55,716 bases of DNA from a virus. The stretch is taken from IMG/VR virus record IMGVR_UViG_3300024265_000060, positions 1-55,716 of that record. The stretch is one strand, 5' to 3'. The translations under genes were made by a program, and so were the position numbers. The notes under the pieces were generated by a model. That model was not told where the DNA came from, searched no databases, and saw only the letters and a list, made by a program, of their open reading frames with translations. Every line of letters begins with the position of its first letter. The stretch's first letter is position 1. This document shows positions 14,501-23,410 of the stretch, piece by piece.

Positions 14501-17500
14501 TGATTTCGAAGACGAAGTCGGTTGCTTTGCTGTTGGGCGCAGTTGGCTTGTTGCCTCCGCCGGGCGGGCCAGTTGGGGATGCTTGTTTGGGAGGTTTCTT
14601 GGAACCTGTGCCGCCAGTGCCGAGGGACGGAAAGGTGATGTCTGGGTATTCGATTCCGCGCCGATTTAGCTCGGCCGAGAGCTGGGCGACGGTTTCGTTG
14701 TTCTTTGTGGCTTCGGGGTTTTTTAGCTGAGAAAGGCGAGCCTTCCTGAAGCGTTCCAATAATAGGGGGTCACCTACCCCTTGGAGGCGACGATTTACGG
14801 CCTTAGCGGGCGGCTCAGAGCCTCCGATTAGACGGTCGGCCAGTTTTAATTGGCCTTGGGCTGGATCTGGGTCGATTGCAAGTTGAGCGTCCACGTCTTT
14901 GACGGCTGAGGCAAGTTCGTTTTCGCGGGTGAGGGCGGCACGGAATTGCCGCTGGAGGGTCTTGTTTTTTGGGTTGCGGACTAGGCGGTTGCCAAGTTGT
15001 TCGCGGGCTTGGGTCAGTTGGCCAAGGGTTTTGCGGCGCATGTTGTTGAAGTGTTCGCCGAAAGCTTTTCCGGCAAGCAGGTCTTCCTGGGGGCCTCTAG
15101 CGACGCCGCCTTTTGTTGAAGCTCCTGCTGGGAGGGTTCTAAGGATGAGCTGCTTGGGGCCTTGGGGGTCGCCGAAGTCAACCGACTTCGGATCGGTTCC
15201 TTTCTTGCCACCAAAGACACGTTCGAGCTTGCCGGTCCGGCGGCGGATGAAGCCTCGGAACTGGGCTCCGACTTCGGTCTCGGTCATGTTGAAGCGAGCG
15301 CCGACTTCAGCTAGGTCTACGAAGTCTACGCCTGCGGTGGATCGGCCGTGCTCGTCGATGCCAAGATGAAGCTGGAGGATGTCACGCTGGAGCTTGTTGA
15401 GCGAGGCCATTTCCTCAACGAGCTGAGCCTGGGCGGCCGGGTCCGGGTTGCCAATGAAGTCTTTGAAGAGCTTAAAGGGCTTGGAGCGGGGGCCTCGGGT
15501 GCGAGGCGCTGCCGCTAACGGAGCTGGTACGACGGTTGGTGTTCCAGCGATAGCTGTACCTTCACCTGTGCCTGCTTCGACGAAGTCAGCGAGGTCAACG
15601 GTTTCACCCTTCTTGTTGACGGCTGTGATGGACTGGCCTTCGGGGGTGACGCCGCCGAAAACTTTGAACTGAAGGTCTGCTATAATGCCTTTGATGCGGG
15701 CGTTTGTGATTTTGCCGGTTCGAGCAGCTTCAGCGAGGGCGGTTTCGCGCACAAAGCTGCCAAGAGTTTCGCCTGTTCCTTCAACGCCGAGTTCCAAGTT
15801 GATGCCCTTGAAGGATTTGCGGGCAACGGATTCGACGAGACGGTCGATGGGGGGCGTGCCAGTTTGGCTGACGTTACCTTTTTCGTCAGTTACTTTACCA
15901 GGAGTGATGAGGCGGGTGAGGAGCTTTTTGGTTTTCTCGGGTGTCTTCGGGTCTTCGAGGGTGGTGAAGGTTATTTTGCGGACGCGGTCGATGGAGGATT
16001 CAGGAGGTGTTGCGTCTTCAAGACCAACTGTTTTTGGCCTCACTTCACCAAGAAGATTTTCGATAGCTTGGTTGGCACGTTGGACTTGAGATCGGCGTTC
16101 GTTTTCAACTGCAATACGCTGTTTGGCTACAAAAAGACGTTCGCCACCGGGCTCGGGTCTGGGGCCGGAGGAACCGAACAAGGAAGTTTGGCCAGCAAAG
16201 CTCTTGCCGAACGGCAATGAGCCTTCGACGGTAAGGCCAGCGATGGAATATGGAGTGGCGGTCAGGCTGTCGTTGATGGCTCTAAAGCGTTCTGGCTCGC
16301 GGACGAAGACAGCGTCTGGGTCGATGAGCATTTGGTCGAAGCCGTGGGCGAGGTCTTCGACTGGGCTGCGGCGGTCGAAACGGATGCGGCCGTTTTTGGC
16401 TTCTTCGGGAAGGACTGAGCGAATCCACTTTCCGCCGAGTGGGCCAATATCAAAGGAGGAAATGGCGTTGATAGTTTCGCCAGAGGCAGTTAGGAATGTG
16501 CGACGACGGGCATCGAAGACGTTGTTTGGGACGGAGTCGTTGGGGAAAGCTTCGTCTTTGGCGGATGCGACACGGTTTCTTTCGATGAACTCGGCTTCTG
16601 GGACCCAGCCCAGGCTACGAATGTCACGTTCGTAGCCTTTTGGGTTTGCGGTCGCGAGGGAATGTTGGCCTTCGTGCGCTAGGGTCTTGATGAGCATATC
16701 GAAGCCGGGGATACGGAGGGTGTTGATGTTTGTGGTGGTGCGAGGGAGGCGACCTGCATTGACCGTGACTGCGCCAGTATTTTTGTTGAAGCGGCCGAAG
16801 GTGTTGTCAGGGAGCTGGTCAGAAATGTGGACTCGGGTTACGTTGGCAAGAGCCTCTGCAGGCAAGACGCTGAGGGCTGATTTTACTTGCTGAACGCCAA
16901 GTTTTGACTGGCCGGTTGTGACGGTGACAGGAATCTTGATGCCATTTATGTTGAGGTCATTGACGGCTCCAACGAAGCTACGAAGTAGGGGCGGTTCGGC
17001 AGAAACCAGGTCGGCTGCACGGTCTTCGAGTTCTGGCTTAGCGGTCAGCTTACCAAGCAACCCCTCAAGCCTATTGATCTTAGCTCGGTTGGCCGTTGGC
17101 AACATTTCTTCGAGGCCCTTCTTGTCAAGGACAAGAAGCTCGCCAGCCTTTCCGCGTTCAAGCGTAACGATGTCATGGACGACGGGCAGTTCGCCACGTC
17201 GGGCGACGATGCCAACTCGCATTGACTTGCCATCTTTGGACCGCTCAAGGAACTGAACAAGCCGCCTCGTTTTGCCTCGGACCTGCGCGACCAAGTCTCC
17301 TTCTTTGATGATGGCCGGACGGTCGGCTAAGATTTTGCCTTCGGAGATTCGCCGCGCCTTCATCTCTCGAACACCTTCAGGAATGTCTGCGTTCACGCCA
17401 CCTTGTGGATCGCCGGGGCGGTAGTCTCTAATCAGTCCATCGTCGGTGCGGATGGTGAAGGTTCGGCGACCTGTGTTGTCGAGCTGGGTGCGCATCAAGG

Positions 17501-18716
17501 TAACAGGTTCGAGGGATTTTTGGCCAGCTCGGTTGATCCAGGCTGGGAGTTTCATGCCGGGCCGCGCCTTGCCCCCTCCTAGGACAGCAAACAGACCGAA
17601 GTCGAAGAGAAGCTGGTCGATGTATGGGTTGCCGGTTGGGCGGGCGGGGGAGGTGGAATCGCCAGTAAGGGCAACGAGTGGGAGGCCAAGGGCTGCTCCG
17701 CGAGCACCTAAACTAAGCCTTGAAAAGGCTAGTTTGCCTTGGAGTTGGCCGCCAAACAAACCTGGCAGCTTCTCGCTCAGTTTGCGGAGTCCAGGGATGC
17801 CGCTGAAGGTTCCCTTTGCGGTGGGGACCAAGAGGCTACCGAGTGCTGCACCATGGGCAATCGAAACGGCGGTTTGGGTTGGACTGAAGCCTTCTTGATT
17901 CTCGGGGGCGTCGCCGAGGATGCCTGAGACTTGGTTGACTACGTCTGCTGCGCCGGTTGCAATGCCGAGTTGGACTGCGTGGGCGAGGCGGGGCGCGAAC
18001 TTGCCACTTGCGAAGCCTTCAGCGAGACGAGTAAAGAAGGGGGAGACGCGGCCGACCTGACCAAAGGCTTTCTTGACTAGACCAACCGCCCCACTAATGG
18101 CCTTTAGGCCGGTGGCAAGGCCGATTGATTCTTCAACGAAGCGTTCGGTGGGGGAAAGTTCGCCTCCGGGTAACAGACGTTCTTTGATTTGAGCCGAGCC
18201 AAAGAGTTTCGGAAGGCCAAAGGTAAGCCCTTCAACGGCTGTGGTTATGCCACGCTGTGCTCTTGCGAGTTCGCGTTCGCTACCGAAGTCTTTTCTAAGG
18301 ATGTTTGGAGACTCGTCTGGGCCAAGGATTCTATTGCCACCGACAGTTGCTTCCGGGGAGGGGGCAATCCTGGTGGGGTCTTGCAGAAATGGTTCTTCGA
18401 CGCTTTCTGAAGGAATGATGCCTGGGTCGAAGCGGCCAGTTGGTGCGGTTACGCGAGGCAGTCCAGGCGAGACGCGGCGCTCTAATGGATCGCCAGTAGC
18501 TGTTCCACCTGGTGGAACAGGGTCTGGAGCTATTCCGAGTTGGTTTAGGATGGATGCTTGGTCCTGGGGTTTGTCAACGGAGTCTGCGAAGAGGGTGTCG
18601 AGGCGAGACTTGCGTTCTGGAGTTTCTTCGTCTTCAATGCCAAGGAGAGCGTTTAGGCGGCTACGTTGCTTGTCAACTCCGAAGAGTTTATCAAGGCGTT
18701 CGCGAGGCTCTGCCAT
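11589..18716 (-). CDS. Giant ejection-type virion protein with HExxH motif
   Basis: The 2375-residue protein comes last in the structural run, after two smaller ejection-type genes. This matches the position of T7-like internal virion proteins that leave the capsid with the DNA. The N-terminus holds repeated LDxLF-type segments. HEGQH at 681-685 is a zinc-metallopeptidase motif. Residues 1106-1168 resemble sigma-70 region 4. Long helical regions follow, and the C-terminus is basic and Gly-rich. Multidomain phage proteins of this size are known as polyvalent proteins. Likely roles are wall or membrane passage and acting on the host at entry. It starts three bases from the previous stop (TAAATG). 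Confidence 0.8.
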   Translation of the reverse strand: MAEPRERLDKLFGVDKQRSRLNALLGIEDEETPERKSRLDTLFADSVDKPQDQASILNQLGIAPDPVPPGGTATGDPLERRVSPGLPRVTAPTGRFDPGIIPSESVEEPFLQDPTRIAPSPEATVGGNRILGPDESPNILRKDFGSERELARAQRGITTAVEGLTFGLPKLFGSAQIKERLLPGGELSPTERFVEESIGLATGLKAISGAVGLVKKAFGQVGRVSPFFTRLAEGFASGKFAPRLAHAVQLGIATGAADVVNQVSGILGDAPENQEGFSPTQTAVSIAHGAALGSLLVPTAKGTFSGIPGLRKLSEKLPGLFGGQLQGKLAFSRLSLGARGAALGLPLVALTGDSTSPARPTGNPYIDQLLFDFGLFAVLGGGKARPGMKLPAWINRAGQKSLEPVTLMRTQLDNTGRRTFTIRTDDGLIRDYRPGDPQGGVNADIPEGVREMKARRISEGKILADRPAIIKEGDLVAQVRGKTRRLVQFLERSKDGKSMRVGIVARRGELPVVHDIVTLERGKAGELLVLDKKGLEEMLPTANRAKINRLEGLLGKLTAKPELEDRAADLVSAEPPLLRSFVGAVNDLNINGIKIPVTVTTGQSKLGVQQVKSALSVLPAEALANVTRVHISDQLPDNTFGRFNKNTGAVTVNAGRLPRTTTNINTLRIPGFDMLIKTLAHEGQHSLATANPKGYERDIRSLGWVPEAEFIERNRVASAKDEAFPNDSVPNNVFDARRRTFLTASGETINAISSFDIGPLGGKWIRSVLPEEAKNGRIRFDRRSPVEDLAHGFDQMLIDPDAVFVREPERFRAINDSLTATPYSIAGLTVEGSLPFGKSFAGQTSLFGSSGPRPEPGGERLFVAKQRIAVENERRSQVQRANQAIENLLGEVRPKTVGLEDATPPESSIDRVRKITFTTLEDPKTPEKTKKLLTRLITPGKVTDEKGNVSQTGTPPIDRLVESVARKSFKGINLELGVEGTGETLGSFVRETALAEAARTGKITNARIKGIIADLQFKVFGGVTPEGQSITAVNKKGETVDLADFVEAGTGEGTAIAGTPTVVPAPLAAAPRTRGPRSKPFKLFKDFIGNPDPAAQAQLVEEMASLNKLQRDILQLHLGIDEHGRSTAGVDFVDLAEVGARFNMTETEVGAQFRGFIRRRTGKLERVFGGKKGTDPKSVDFGDPQGPKQLILRTLPAGASTKGGVARGPQEDLLAGKAFGEHFNNMRRKTLGQLTQAREQLGNRLVRNPKNKTLQRQFRAALTRENELASAVKDVDAQLAIDPDPAQGQLKLADRLIGGSEPPAKAVNRRLQGVGDPLLLERFRKARLSQLKNPEATKNNETVAQLSAELNRRGIEYPDITFPSLGTGGTGSKKPPKQASPTGPPGGGNKPTAPNSKATDFVFEITPDTTLAGQNLATKFGDLRPRLVTIRDRQSAEIIGTFRSHALHPDYDPVRTNVRFGIEPVGIVNEAAEPSTAKDGGLLRFQVTDLRDGSDLGLFTRSGVLQILKTDYTPGNSYNILTGEATPSGSDVAGATRNDLRSKMWRESLDNTEFAALEGPEQMRHISEMIGKLKPTKGITAWKLWGELTNQAKGYAGAINDYATLQGEMAKKFGLPDRLKVTGGDVLEAIERLKEFRKTELGAMLSETADFFPTSAKGTGKAFSAERSREIEAFKAALEDLRFNPKLSTDDTVMDPTSGQVAWGGGPGGVQRLQSVVRRMVFWSHPVMLDAYTKGRGIQAMETELLKNWNNALAPVFADLSPQEQIAVRLIREGRLDEVLADPARKVARRSLIDDSSAFSETRKLLQNMSTIMRGGKPATTELLLPTREQNPARFAELERRAAMLADLHDSVADLAHLPPSARTEDYFPKLYTKNALGNLEIPTDMNPGREVFFGNFQKRKTETLDFEIAPLQSMDIYLRGAARKIAWDPFLAEFNRPEVFQALGNEQAAWFKRWMRYSVGEPDPMDTVLSRKLRDLGIQTSGRGAFGEGLSRWIRRLAVSDSRPFTRTANAIRGAVFAAKIEFSAITNAINATQGPFTTSARFGSFKAGGIDGYLKAAREISSNPEIEKLFNASGLADQTLRSDIGIQAQRQIKGFLIRWRTLGRRSFTGIENRNRKLAFAAMNKTAREAGIDENMSLVAGILESDLTQFNMTRTGRLPLVRSGLGSVLFQFSPYRIEMLQLLGGEVRNMFLSPDKAARFKSFKFVSLYMMVTHMVGGVDANITGPFLRMLLGEDEPEFSGKGLVGGAVAAVDRLSADYLIGKGVQGKPFELGHRINPISLMMNLEITGPAFGVAVDIVNKIRGAPVTPSTAQLVVDNIPFGVQIHRSAGREIMRHVTRPLFGKKEGSLPRGGRGIIERIGGKKAKKRGFFTLG

Positions 18717-20123
18717 TTACTGAGCCGCTTCGAGGCGCTTGAACTCTTCCTCGGTTAGGTCGGTGTCAACGAGGTCTTCTGGGTTTTTGTTGAGGCGCGC
18801 TGCGATTTCGTTTCGGATTTCATCTCGGGTCAAAGTTGGTTCAGCTGCCTCTTGGCGCTGGGCTTCCTGAACAACTTCTCCGGCAGCTTTGAAAACGTTG
18901 CTGGTGATGCCACTGAAGAGTGTTCCCATGAGCTTGAGAAATGCTCCCGGTTCTGCAGAGGCGTCTAGAAGACTTTCGAGTTCCGAAAGTTTGTCAACGA
19001 CATCCTGGTCCTGACCTGCGCGAGCTAAGACGCCAGGAAAACCGAGTTGGCCGATGAGGATATCGACACGGTTTGGAATAGCTTCTTCGCTACCAAACAC
19101 TTTGGTTGCTAGTTTTCTTGTTCTTTCAACAAAAACATTTTCTGTGTTTAAGATCCTGTCACGTTGGATCTTCAGAGTTTCTTGAGGGATTCTAGTGAGA
19201 CCAGCGACTAGTTGGCGATCTGCTGGGGTTGCGTCAGAAGCGATACCAAGAATCTCGTCTACTACGTTTTGGATTGCAAGGCCGGTTGCTTCAGGGTCAG
19301 GAGAATCATTGACAATCTGACCAACTGCCCCAATGGCCGCAACACGGCGGCGTAGATCGAGTTCTTCGCCAAGGAGAGAGTTTCGTTCAGCTTGGTTAGA
19401 GGCTTGCTGACGAGCGACGCCAATTCGCTCGATCTCGGCTTGAGCTTCGACGAGCCGGGCTTCTTGGCTTTTGACGGCAGCCTCAGCTTGGACACCTGCG
19501 GCGGCGGCTTGGGGCTGTTGGACTGTTTCAAGAAGGTCGCGTTCAAGGCCAGTTCTTGCTTCCCCAGCTGCGATGTCTGCGGCTTCTTTTGGTGTAGGCA
19601 CTAAGGGGCCAGCTTTGATAACGTCTCCAGCTTCTTTTGTGCCAAGAACAGCGGGGTCTTGGAAACCTGGCTGGTCGCCTGGCTGGAGGCCGAGTCGAAG
19701 AGCCGTTTGCTGTTCAGCTGTCAAAGCTGTCCCAGATGAAATGGCATCAATGCCGCCTGTAAAGGCTGGGCTGTTACGGATGCTGGCGATGGCTCTAGAG
19801 TTACGGTCCTGCTCGATGGCTTCACGACCTCCTACGAAGCTTTGGCCGCCCGCAGCGAGTCCTTGCAAAATGCCACCTAGGCTGGAAACAGGCGAGTCGG
19901 TGCCAAACTGGGGAAGCTGAGTGGCGCTTAGGGCTGGGCCTAGGCGGCGCAAGAATTGGAGGAGCTTTCCTGGACCGTCTTCTTTGTCTGAGGCTTCGGG
20001 AGCTAGGCCGGTTGGGCTTGGTTCGGATTCGGCTACGCTGGTGGGGCCTGTCTTTGGGCGTCGCTTGATGCGTTGGATGCGGATTTCATCTTGTTCCTCG
20101 TCTTGATCCTCGCGAGGGGGCAT
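18717..20123 (-). CDS. Internal virion (ejection) protein candidate
   Basis: The product has 468 residues. A charged, disordered first 50 residues is followed by Gly/Ala-rich and long helical segments (about 205-300), with many Gln and Arg. Low-complexity, helix-rich and free of enzymatic motifs, it fits a podoviral ejection protein between the tail genes and the giant protein. Its start shares one base with the upstream stop (TAATG). Confidence 0.6.
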   Translation of the reverse strand: MPPREDQDEEQDEIRIQRIKRRPKTGPTSVAESEPSPTGLAPEASDKEDGPGKLLQFLRRLGPALSATQLPQFGTDSPVSSLGGILQGLAAGGQSFVGGREAIEQDRNSRAIASIRNSPAFTGGIDAISSGTALTAEQQTALRLGLQPGDQPGFQDPAVLGTKEAGDVIKAGPLVPTPKEAADIAAGEARTGLERDLLETVQQPQAAAAGVQAEAAVKSQEARLVEAQAEIERIGVARQQASNQAERNSLLGEELDLRRRVAAIGAVGQIVNDSPDPEATGLAIQNVVDEILGIASDATPADRQLVAGLTRIPQETLKIQRDRILNTENVFVERTRKLATKVFGSEEAIPNRVDILIGQLGFPGVLARAGQDQDVVDKLSELESLLDASAEPGAFLKLMGTLFSGITSNVFKAAGEVVQEAQRQEAAEPTLTRDEIRNEIAARLNKNPEDLVDTDLTEEEFKRLEAAQ

Positions 20124-20926
20124 TAGGCTACCGCCTGCCCAACCGCAGCACCTGCCGCGCCTCCTGCTGCTGACCCTGCAGGGCCGCCAAGGGAGCCAAT
20201 AATGGTGCCAAGTAGACTAATAAGAGCTGCTTGGTTTTGCGCTCCGGAGTTGTCGAACTGTGCTCGTGATGTGGAACCGCTGGCCGCACTTAGACCGTTG
20301 ATGATGGAATTGAAGAAGGCTTGAGTAGAGTTGAGCTGATTTTGGGCAGCTCGGCCTGTCCTAGCTTCGCGCAGACTGCCTCGCTGAGCGCCCAGCTGGC
20401 CTGCTTGTCCAATGATATCGCTGAGGAGATTTGTAGACTGAAGACGCCGGTTTGCAGCAGAGTCAAGGAATGGCAACACCTGTTCGTTGACGCCAAGAGC
20501 TGTGTCTCTTGCTGCTCTAGCACCAGCCTCTGCTTGGGGGGTGCCAAAGCGGATGCCGAACTGTGCACCCAAGTTTTCGTTGGTGGCTGGGAGCAGTTCG
20601 TTCTGCAAAAAGTTCTGAGACCGTTGAAAGATGGGATCTAGGTCAGGTCTGAAGCCTGTCTCAATGCCTTCTTGGAGGGTTCGGCCAGCTACCCCCGCCG
20701 TCCCTTGGCCTGTGCCCCCTAGAAAGTCTCCAAGCGCACCCTGGGCGATGCCGAAGAAAGGATCATCCTCGCCGATCTGTGTGAATTGGGGTCGGGTGAA
20801 TCCTGCACCTTGGGGGCTGTTGGTACTGAGTCCGGCAAGACGGCCGAAGCCAAGCTGCCGGAACTGACTTGCAAAAGGGTCTGCAGTGAAGGTGGGCTGA
20901 ATTGGTTCGCTGCCGCCGAGGGACAT
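20123..20926 (-). CDS. Internal virion protein candidate, glycine zipper
   Basis: The product has 267 residues. The middle is helical and rich in Gln and Asn. The C-terminus (about 235-267) is a glycine-zipper-like hydrophobic segment (GGPAGSAAGGAAGAAVG), of the kind that inserts into membranes. Position and composition fit a small ejection protein comparable to T7 gp14 or P22 gp7/gp20. Specific homology was not tested. Confidence 0.6.
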   Translation of the reverse strand: MSLGGSEPIQPTFTADPFASQFRQLGFGRLAGLSTNSPQGAGFTRPQFTQIGEDDPFFGIAQGALGDFLGGTGQGTAGVAGRTLQEGIETGFRPDLDPIFQRSQNFLQNELLPATNENLGAQFGIRFGTPQAEAGARAARDTALGVNEQVLPFLDSAANRRLQSTNLLSDIIGQAGQLGAQRGSLREARTGRAAQNQLNSTQAFFNSIINGLSAASGSTSRAQFDNSGAQNQAALISLLGTIIGSLGGPAGSAAGGAAGAAVGQAVA

Positions 20927-21507
20927 TAGATTGGTTCCTTAGACATAACTATGGCGTCTGTTGCTTCACCATTATACACGAATTGGGCGCGTAAAATGCC
21001 TTCTTCAACGAACCCTAGGCGAGTTGCAAGGTTTAGTGCGGGGGTATTGAAAGCCGGAATCCAGGCATTTATATACTTCAACTTAAAGGTCCTGAAGGCC
21101 CAGTTGAGGGCGTCAGTGAGGGCATTTTCGAGTTCAGGAAAGCGTCGTCTTGAGAACACAACGATGTGCGTGAAGGCTGCGTGGCCGGGACGGATGGAGT
21201 CCAGCTCCATGATAACGGCGCGGTTTCCAAGTTCAAGGAAAACGGTGTTTGGGTTTGCGAGATTTCGTGCCAAAGCATTAAGGTTCCGCGCAGTGTCATC
21301 GAAGAGTCTAGGGACAGAAAGCAGGCGATTGGCAAAATTCTTGAGATCATCTAAGTCCTTGAACTCTAAAGGCTTAGCCCCGTCGGGCAAACCTAGAAAG
21401 TTTGCGGACCCGGCAGGTAATGAAGAACCACTTCCGATATCCCCGGCAGGCCCTGGTTTGTCTGGTCGTTTTCGAACCGTACTCGAAATTTCGTTGCTGT
21501 TGTCCAT
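20926..21507 (-). CDS. GNAT-type acetyltransferase-like protein
   Basis: The product has 193 residues. The C-terminal 100 residues follow the GNAT pattern: a strand with IVVFSRRRFPE, a helix, then INAWIPAFNTPALNLATRLGF, the usual end of the acetyl-CoA fold, and a closing strand. The clear pyrophosphate-binding loop (Q/RxxGxG/A) is not obvious, so activity is uncertain. The first 39 residues overlap the tail-protein gene in another frame and are Gly/Pro/Ser-rich. Phage GNAT-like proteins between tail genes can be structural or modify tail proteins. No ribosome site precedes ATG 21507. Confidence 0.65.
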   Translation of the reverse strand: MDNSNEISSTVRKRPDKPGPAGDIGSGSSLPAGSANFLGLPDGAKPLEFKDLDDLKNFANRLLSVPRLFDDTARNLNALARNLANPNTVFLELGNRAVIMELDSIRPGHAAFTHIVVFSRRRFPELENALTDALNWAFRTFKLKYINAWIPAFNTPALNLATRLGFVEEGILRAQFVYNGEATDAIVMSKEPI

Positions 21508-23033
21508 ATATCGAAGTTTACCACACCACCGTCAGATGTCAAGGAGGCTGGGGTTGGGGTGGCGCTTTGGAAAGTGTTGCCACCGTCGCCAGAGACGAGA
21601 CACTTGAGGTTGTTGGTGGTGCCGGTTCCTTTGAACCTCAGCTGGACTCTAGCGAGGGTCTTAAGGTGGCCAGTTGTCAAGACGGTTCCTCGGTCTCGGC
21701 TCGGTTGGCCTGCCATATCAATGTCGGCGCTTTCCCAGCTGGAAACGATAGCAAGTGAATTGTCGTTTGGAAAGCGTTCAGCCATCTCATCGACTGAGCG
21801 GTCTTTGTTCGCAACGATGGTAGCGGGTGAGCCGGTTGTGATTAAGTCTCCCCAACTCACGTCTCCTACCTGAGACCAGAGTTCGCCGGTTGTGTCAATG
21901 TCGCCCCAGGTTTGGCCCGTGCCACCAATGACGCGAGCGCCAGAGGTCAGGAAAGGCAGTTCCCATCGATTCCAATGGTTCTCTCGCCAATTGAAGACCC
22001 AGCAGACCTTCGGATGAGGGTCGGTTCCTTCGGGTACGAAGAGTCGATATTCGGTGTTTTTCGGATCAACCGTTGCAAAGACTTGACGGAGGGCGGCACG
22101 GTTTATGTTTCTTAGGTCTCGTTTGATTGCGTCGCCAATGGGAGTTAAGGTGTTGCCATCGAACGCATATACGTTGTCGTCGCCAAGGAAGAAGTGGTTA
22201 CCTTCGCCAGCTGCGGCTACCGAGAAGCCAGCGATGGCCCCCACGTTGCGGTTATGGAGAGCGAATCCGATTGGGACGATGAAGTTGCCGGTTTCGCGAC
22301 CAAGGAAGATCGAGTTTTCTTTGTAGATGACCAGGGAGCCTCTGATCGGAAGGAGCCTTGTGATGAAGTCTGGGGTGTCGATTAGTTCAGTCTGGCCTGA
22401 ATTTGCTGAAGTCCAATTTTCTGCATCTCCGAAAGCTGACCAACCAACTCGGAGGCCGCGAATAGCGGTGCCGTCGAAGATGTGGCCAATAACGAGACGG
22501 TTGGCAAAGGTGGTGATTGTCTTAGCTGGGCCCGGTGCGCCGTTGAAGGCTGTGATGTTGCCGGTGCCGGTCCACTTGATGAATTCTGTGGTGAGGTCTG
22601 AAACACCATTGGATGCATAGAAAACGTCTGTTTGGCTGGGGGTTGGTGCGATGGTTGCGTCGTAAGGTTCGGTAGAAATACCTTTCAAGACGATGGCTGC
22701 GGTCTTGTCGTTCCAGACACTCGCGGCGGACTGGAAGAATTTTCGATCTGCGTCGGTTGGGCCGCCCGTAATGGCAATAATTTCGGAGCCGCCGACCTCA
22801 GTTCGATACAAGAATGTGTTGACAATGGTCATGTTGGCGGTATCTACGCCGTCAGCGTCGCCGATTGGAGCGTCGTTGAAGTCGCCAAGGCCAGGGCGCT
22901 GTTCGGTGAAGCCATCACGAATCCGGACGTTTGGGGAGCGGGGACTGAAACCTGGACCGAGCCGATGTGGTGGGGCTCCGACGAAGAGCCCTCGGTTTGT
23001 AGGTGTGATGGTGACGGTTCGGAATTCGGGCAT
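21393..23033 (-). CDS. Podovirus tail protein (P22 gp10/T7 gp12-like role)
   Basis: The product has 546 residues and is beta-rich throughout, with repeated strand-turn units, a Trp-rich middle and a well-formed C-terminus. The start with NRGLFVGAPPHRLGPGFSPR, followed by a statement-like NVRIRDGF, recalls packaged-DNA stabilisation or tail nozzle proteins of short-tailed phages. Location next to ejection proteins supports a tail nozzle or hub. The last 115 bases overlap the GNAT-like gene. Confidence 0.6.
   Translation of the reverse strand: MPEFRTVTITPTNRGLFVGAPPHRLGPGFSPRSPNVRIRDGFTEQRPGLGDFNDAPIGDADGVDTANMTIVNTFLYRTEVGGSEIIAITGGPTDADRKFFQSAASVWNDKTAAIVLKGISTEPYDATIAPTPSQTDVFYASNGVSDLTTEFIKWTGTGNITAFNGAPGPAKTITTFANRLVIGHIFDGTAIRGLRVGWSAFGDAENWTSANSGQTELIDTPDFITRLLPIRGSLVIYKENSIFLGRETGNFIVPIGFALHNRNVGAIAGFSVAAAGEGNHFFLGDDNVYAFDGNTLTPIGDAIKRDLRNINRAALRQVFATVDPKNTEYRLFVPEGTDPHPKVCWVFNWRENHWNRWELPFLTSGARVIGGTGQTWGDIDTTGELWSQVGDVSWGDLITTGSPATIVANKDRSVDEMAERFPNDNSLAIVSSWESADIDMAGQPSRDRGTVLTTGHLKTLARVQLRFKGTGTTNNLKCLVSGDGGNTFQSATPTPASLTSDGGVVNFDIWTTATKFRVRFENDQTNQGLPGISEVVLHYLPGPQTF
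21515..21542 (-). promoter_or_regulatory. Candidate sigma-70 promoter within tail genes
   Basis: On the minus strand TTGACA (21542-21537) lies 16 bases before TAAACT (21520-21515). Transcription would begin at about 21508, right at the ATG of the GNAT-like gene, which lacks a ribosome site. That points to a leaderless message. The site overlaps the coding region of the upstream tail gene. Confidence 0.45.
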
Positions 23034-23407
23034 TAACCGGAAACCTCCACACCCCAGACAGTGAAGTTCACGTCGCCGGTGTCGGATTCAACTGCCATGT
23101 TACCAAGAACGTTGTTTATTGGCATGTAGACTGTCAAAATGGTTGAGGATCCAGCAGCGAGAGCGGGGTCGTTGTAGACCATTGTTGTGTTGTCGTAAGT
23201 TGTGCCGGTGTCGTGGACATAGATTTCTATTTTTGCTGCTCCGGTACCAGTGTTGCAGATGGAGATGGTACTGATGATACCGGAAAGGTTTGGGTTTGGG
23301 CTATAGATACTCGTGGGCGTTGCGGCAGATGGTTTGAGTTGGCCAAATAGTCGCTCCTCGCCTGAGATGTCACCTGTTGTTGGGGTGATTCTAAGTATCT
23401 TGCTCAT
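23033..23407 (-). CDS. Small tail-region structural protein
   Basis: The product has 124 residues and is all-beta in character, with many Thr, Ile and Val and no cysteine-rich or enzymatic motif. It sits between two large virion genes and overlaps the next start by TAATG, so co-translation is likely. It is probably a virion component. The exact role is unknown. Confidence 0.6.
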   Translation of the reverse strand: MSKILRITPTTGDISGEERLFGQLKPSAATPTSIYSPNPNLSGIISTISICNTGTGAAKIEIYVHDTGTTYDNTTMVYNDPALAAGSSTILTVYMPINNVLGNMAVESDTGDVNFTVWGVEVSG

Positions 23408-23410
23408 GGG

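Noticed and set aside
12201-18742. Many + strand frames opposite the giant virion gene
   Set aside because: High G content of the + strand keeps stops rare. None has a start signal or a recognisable domain.
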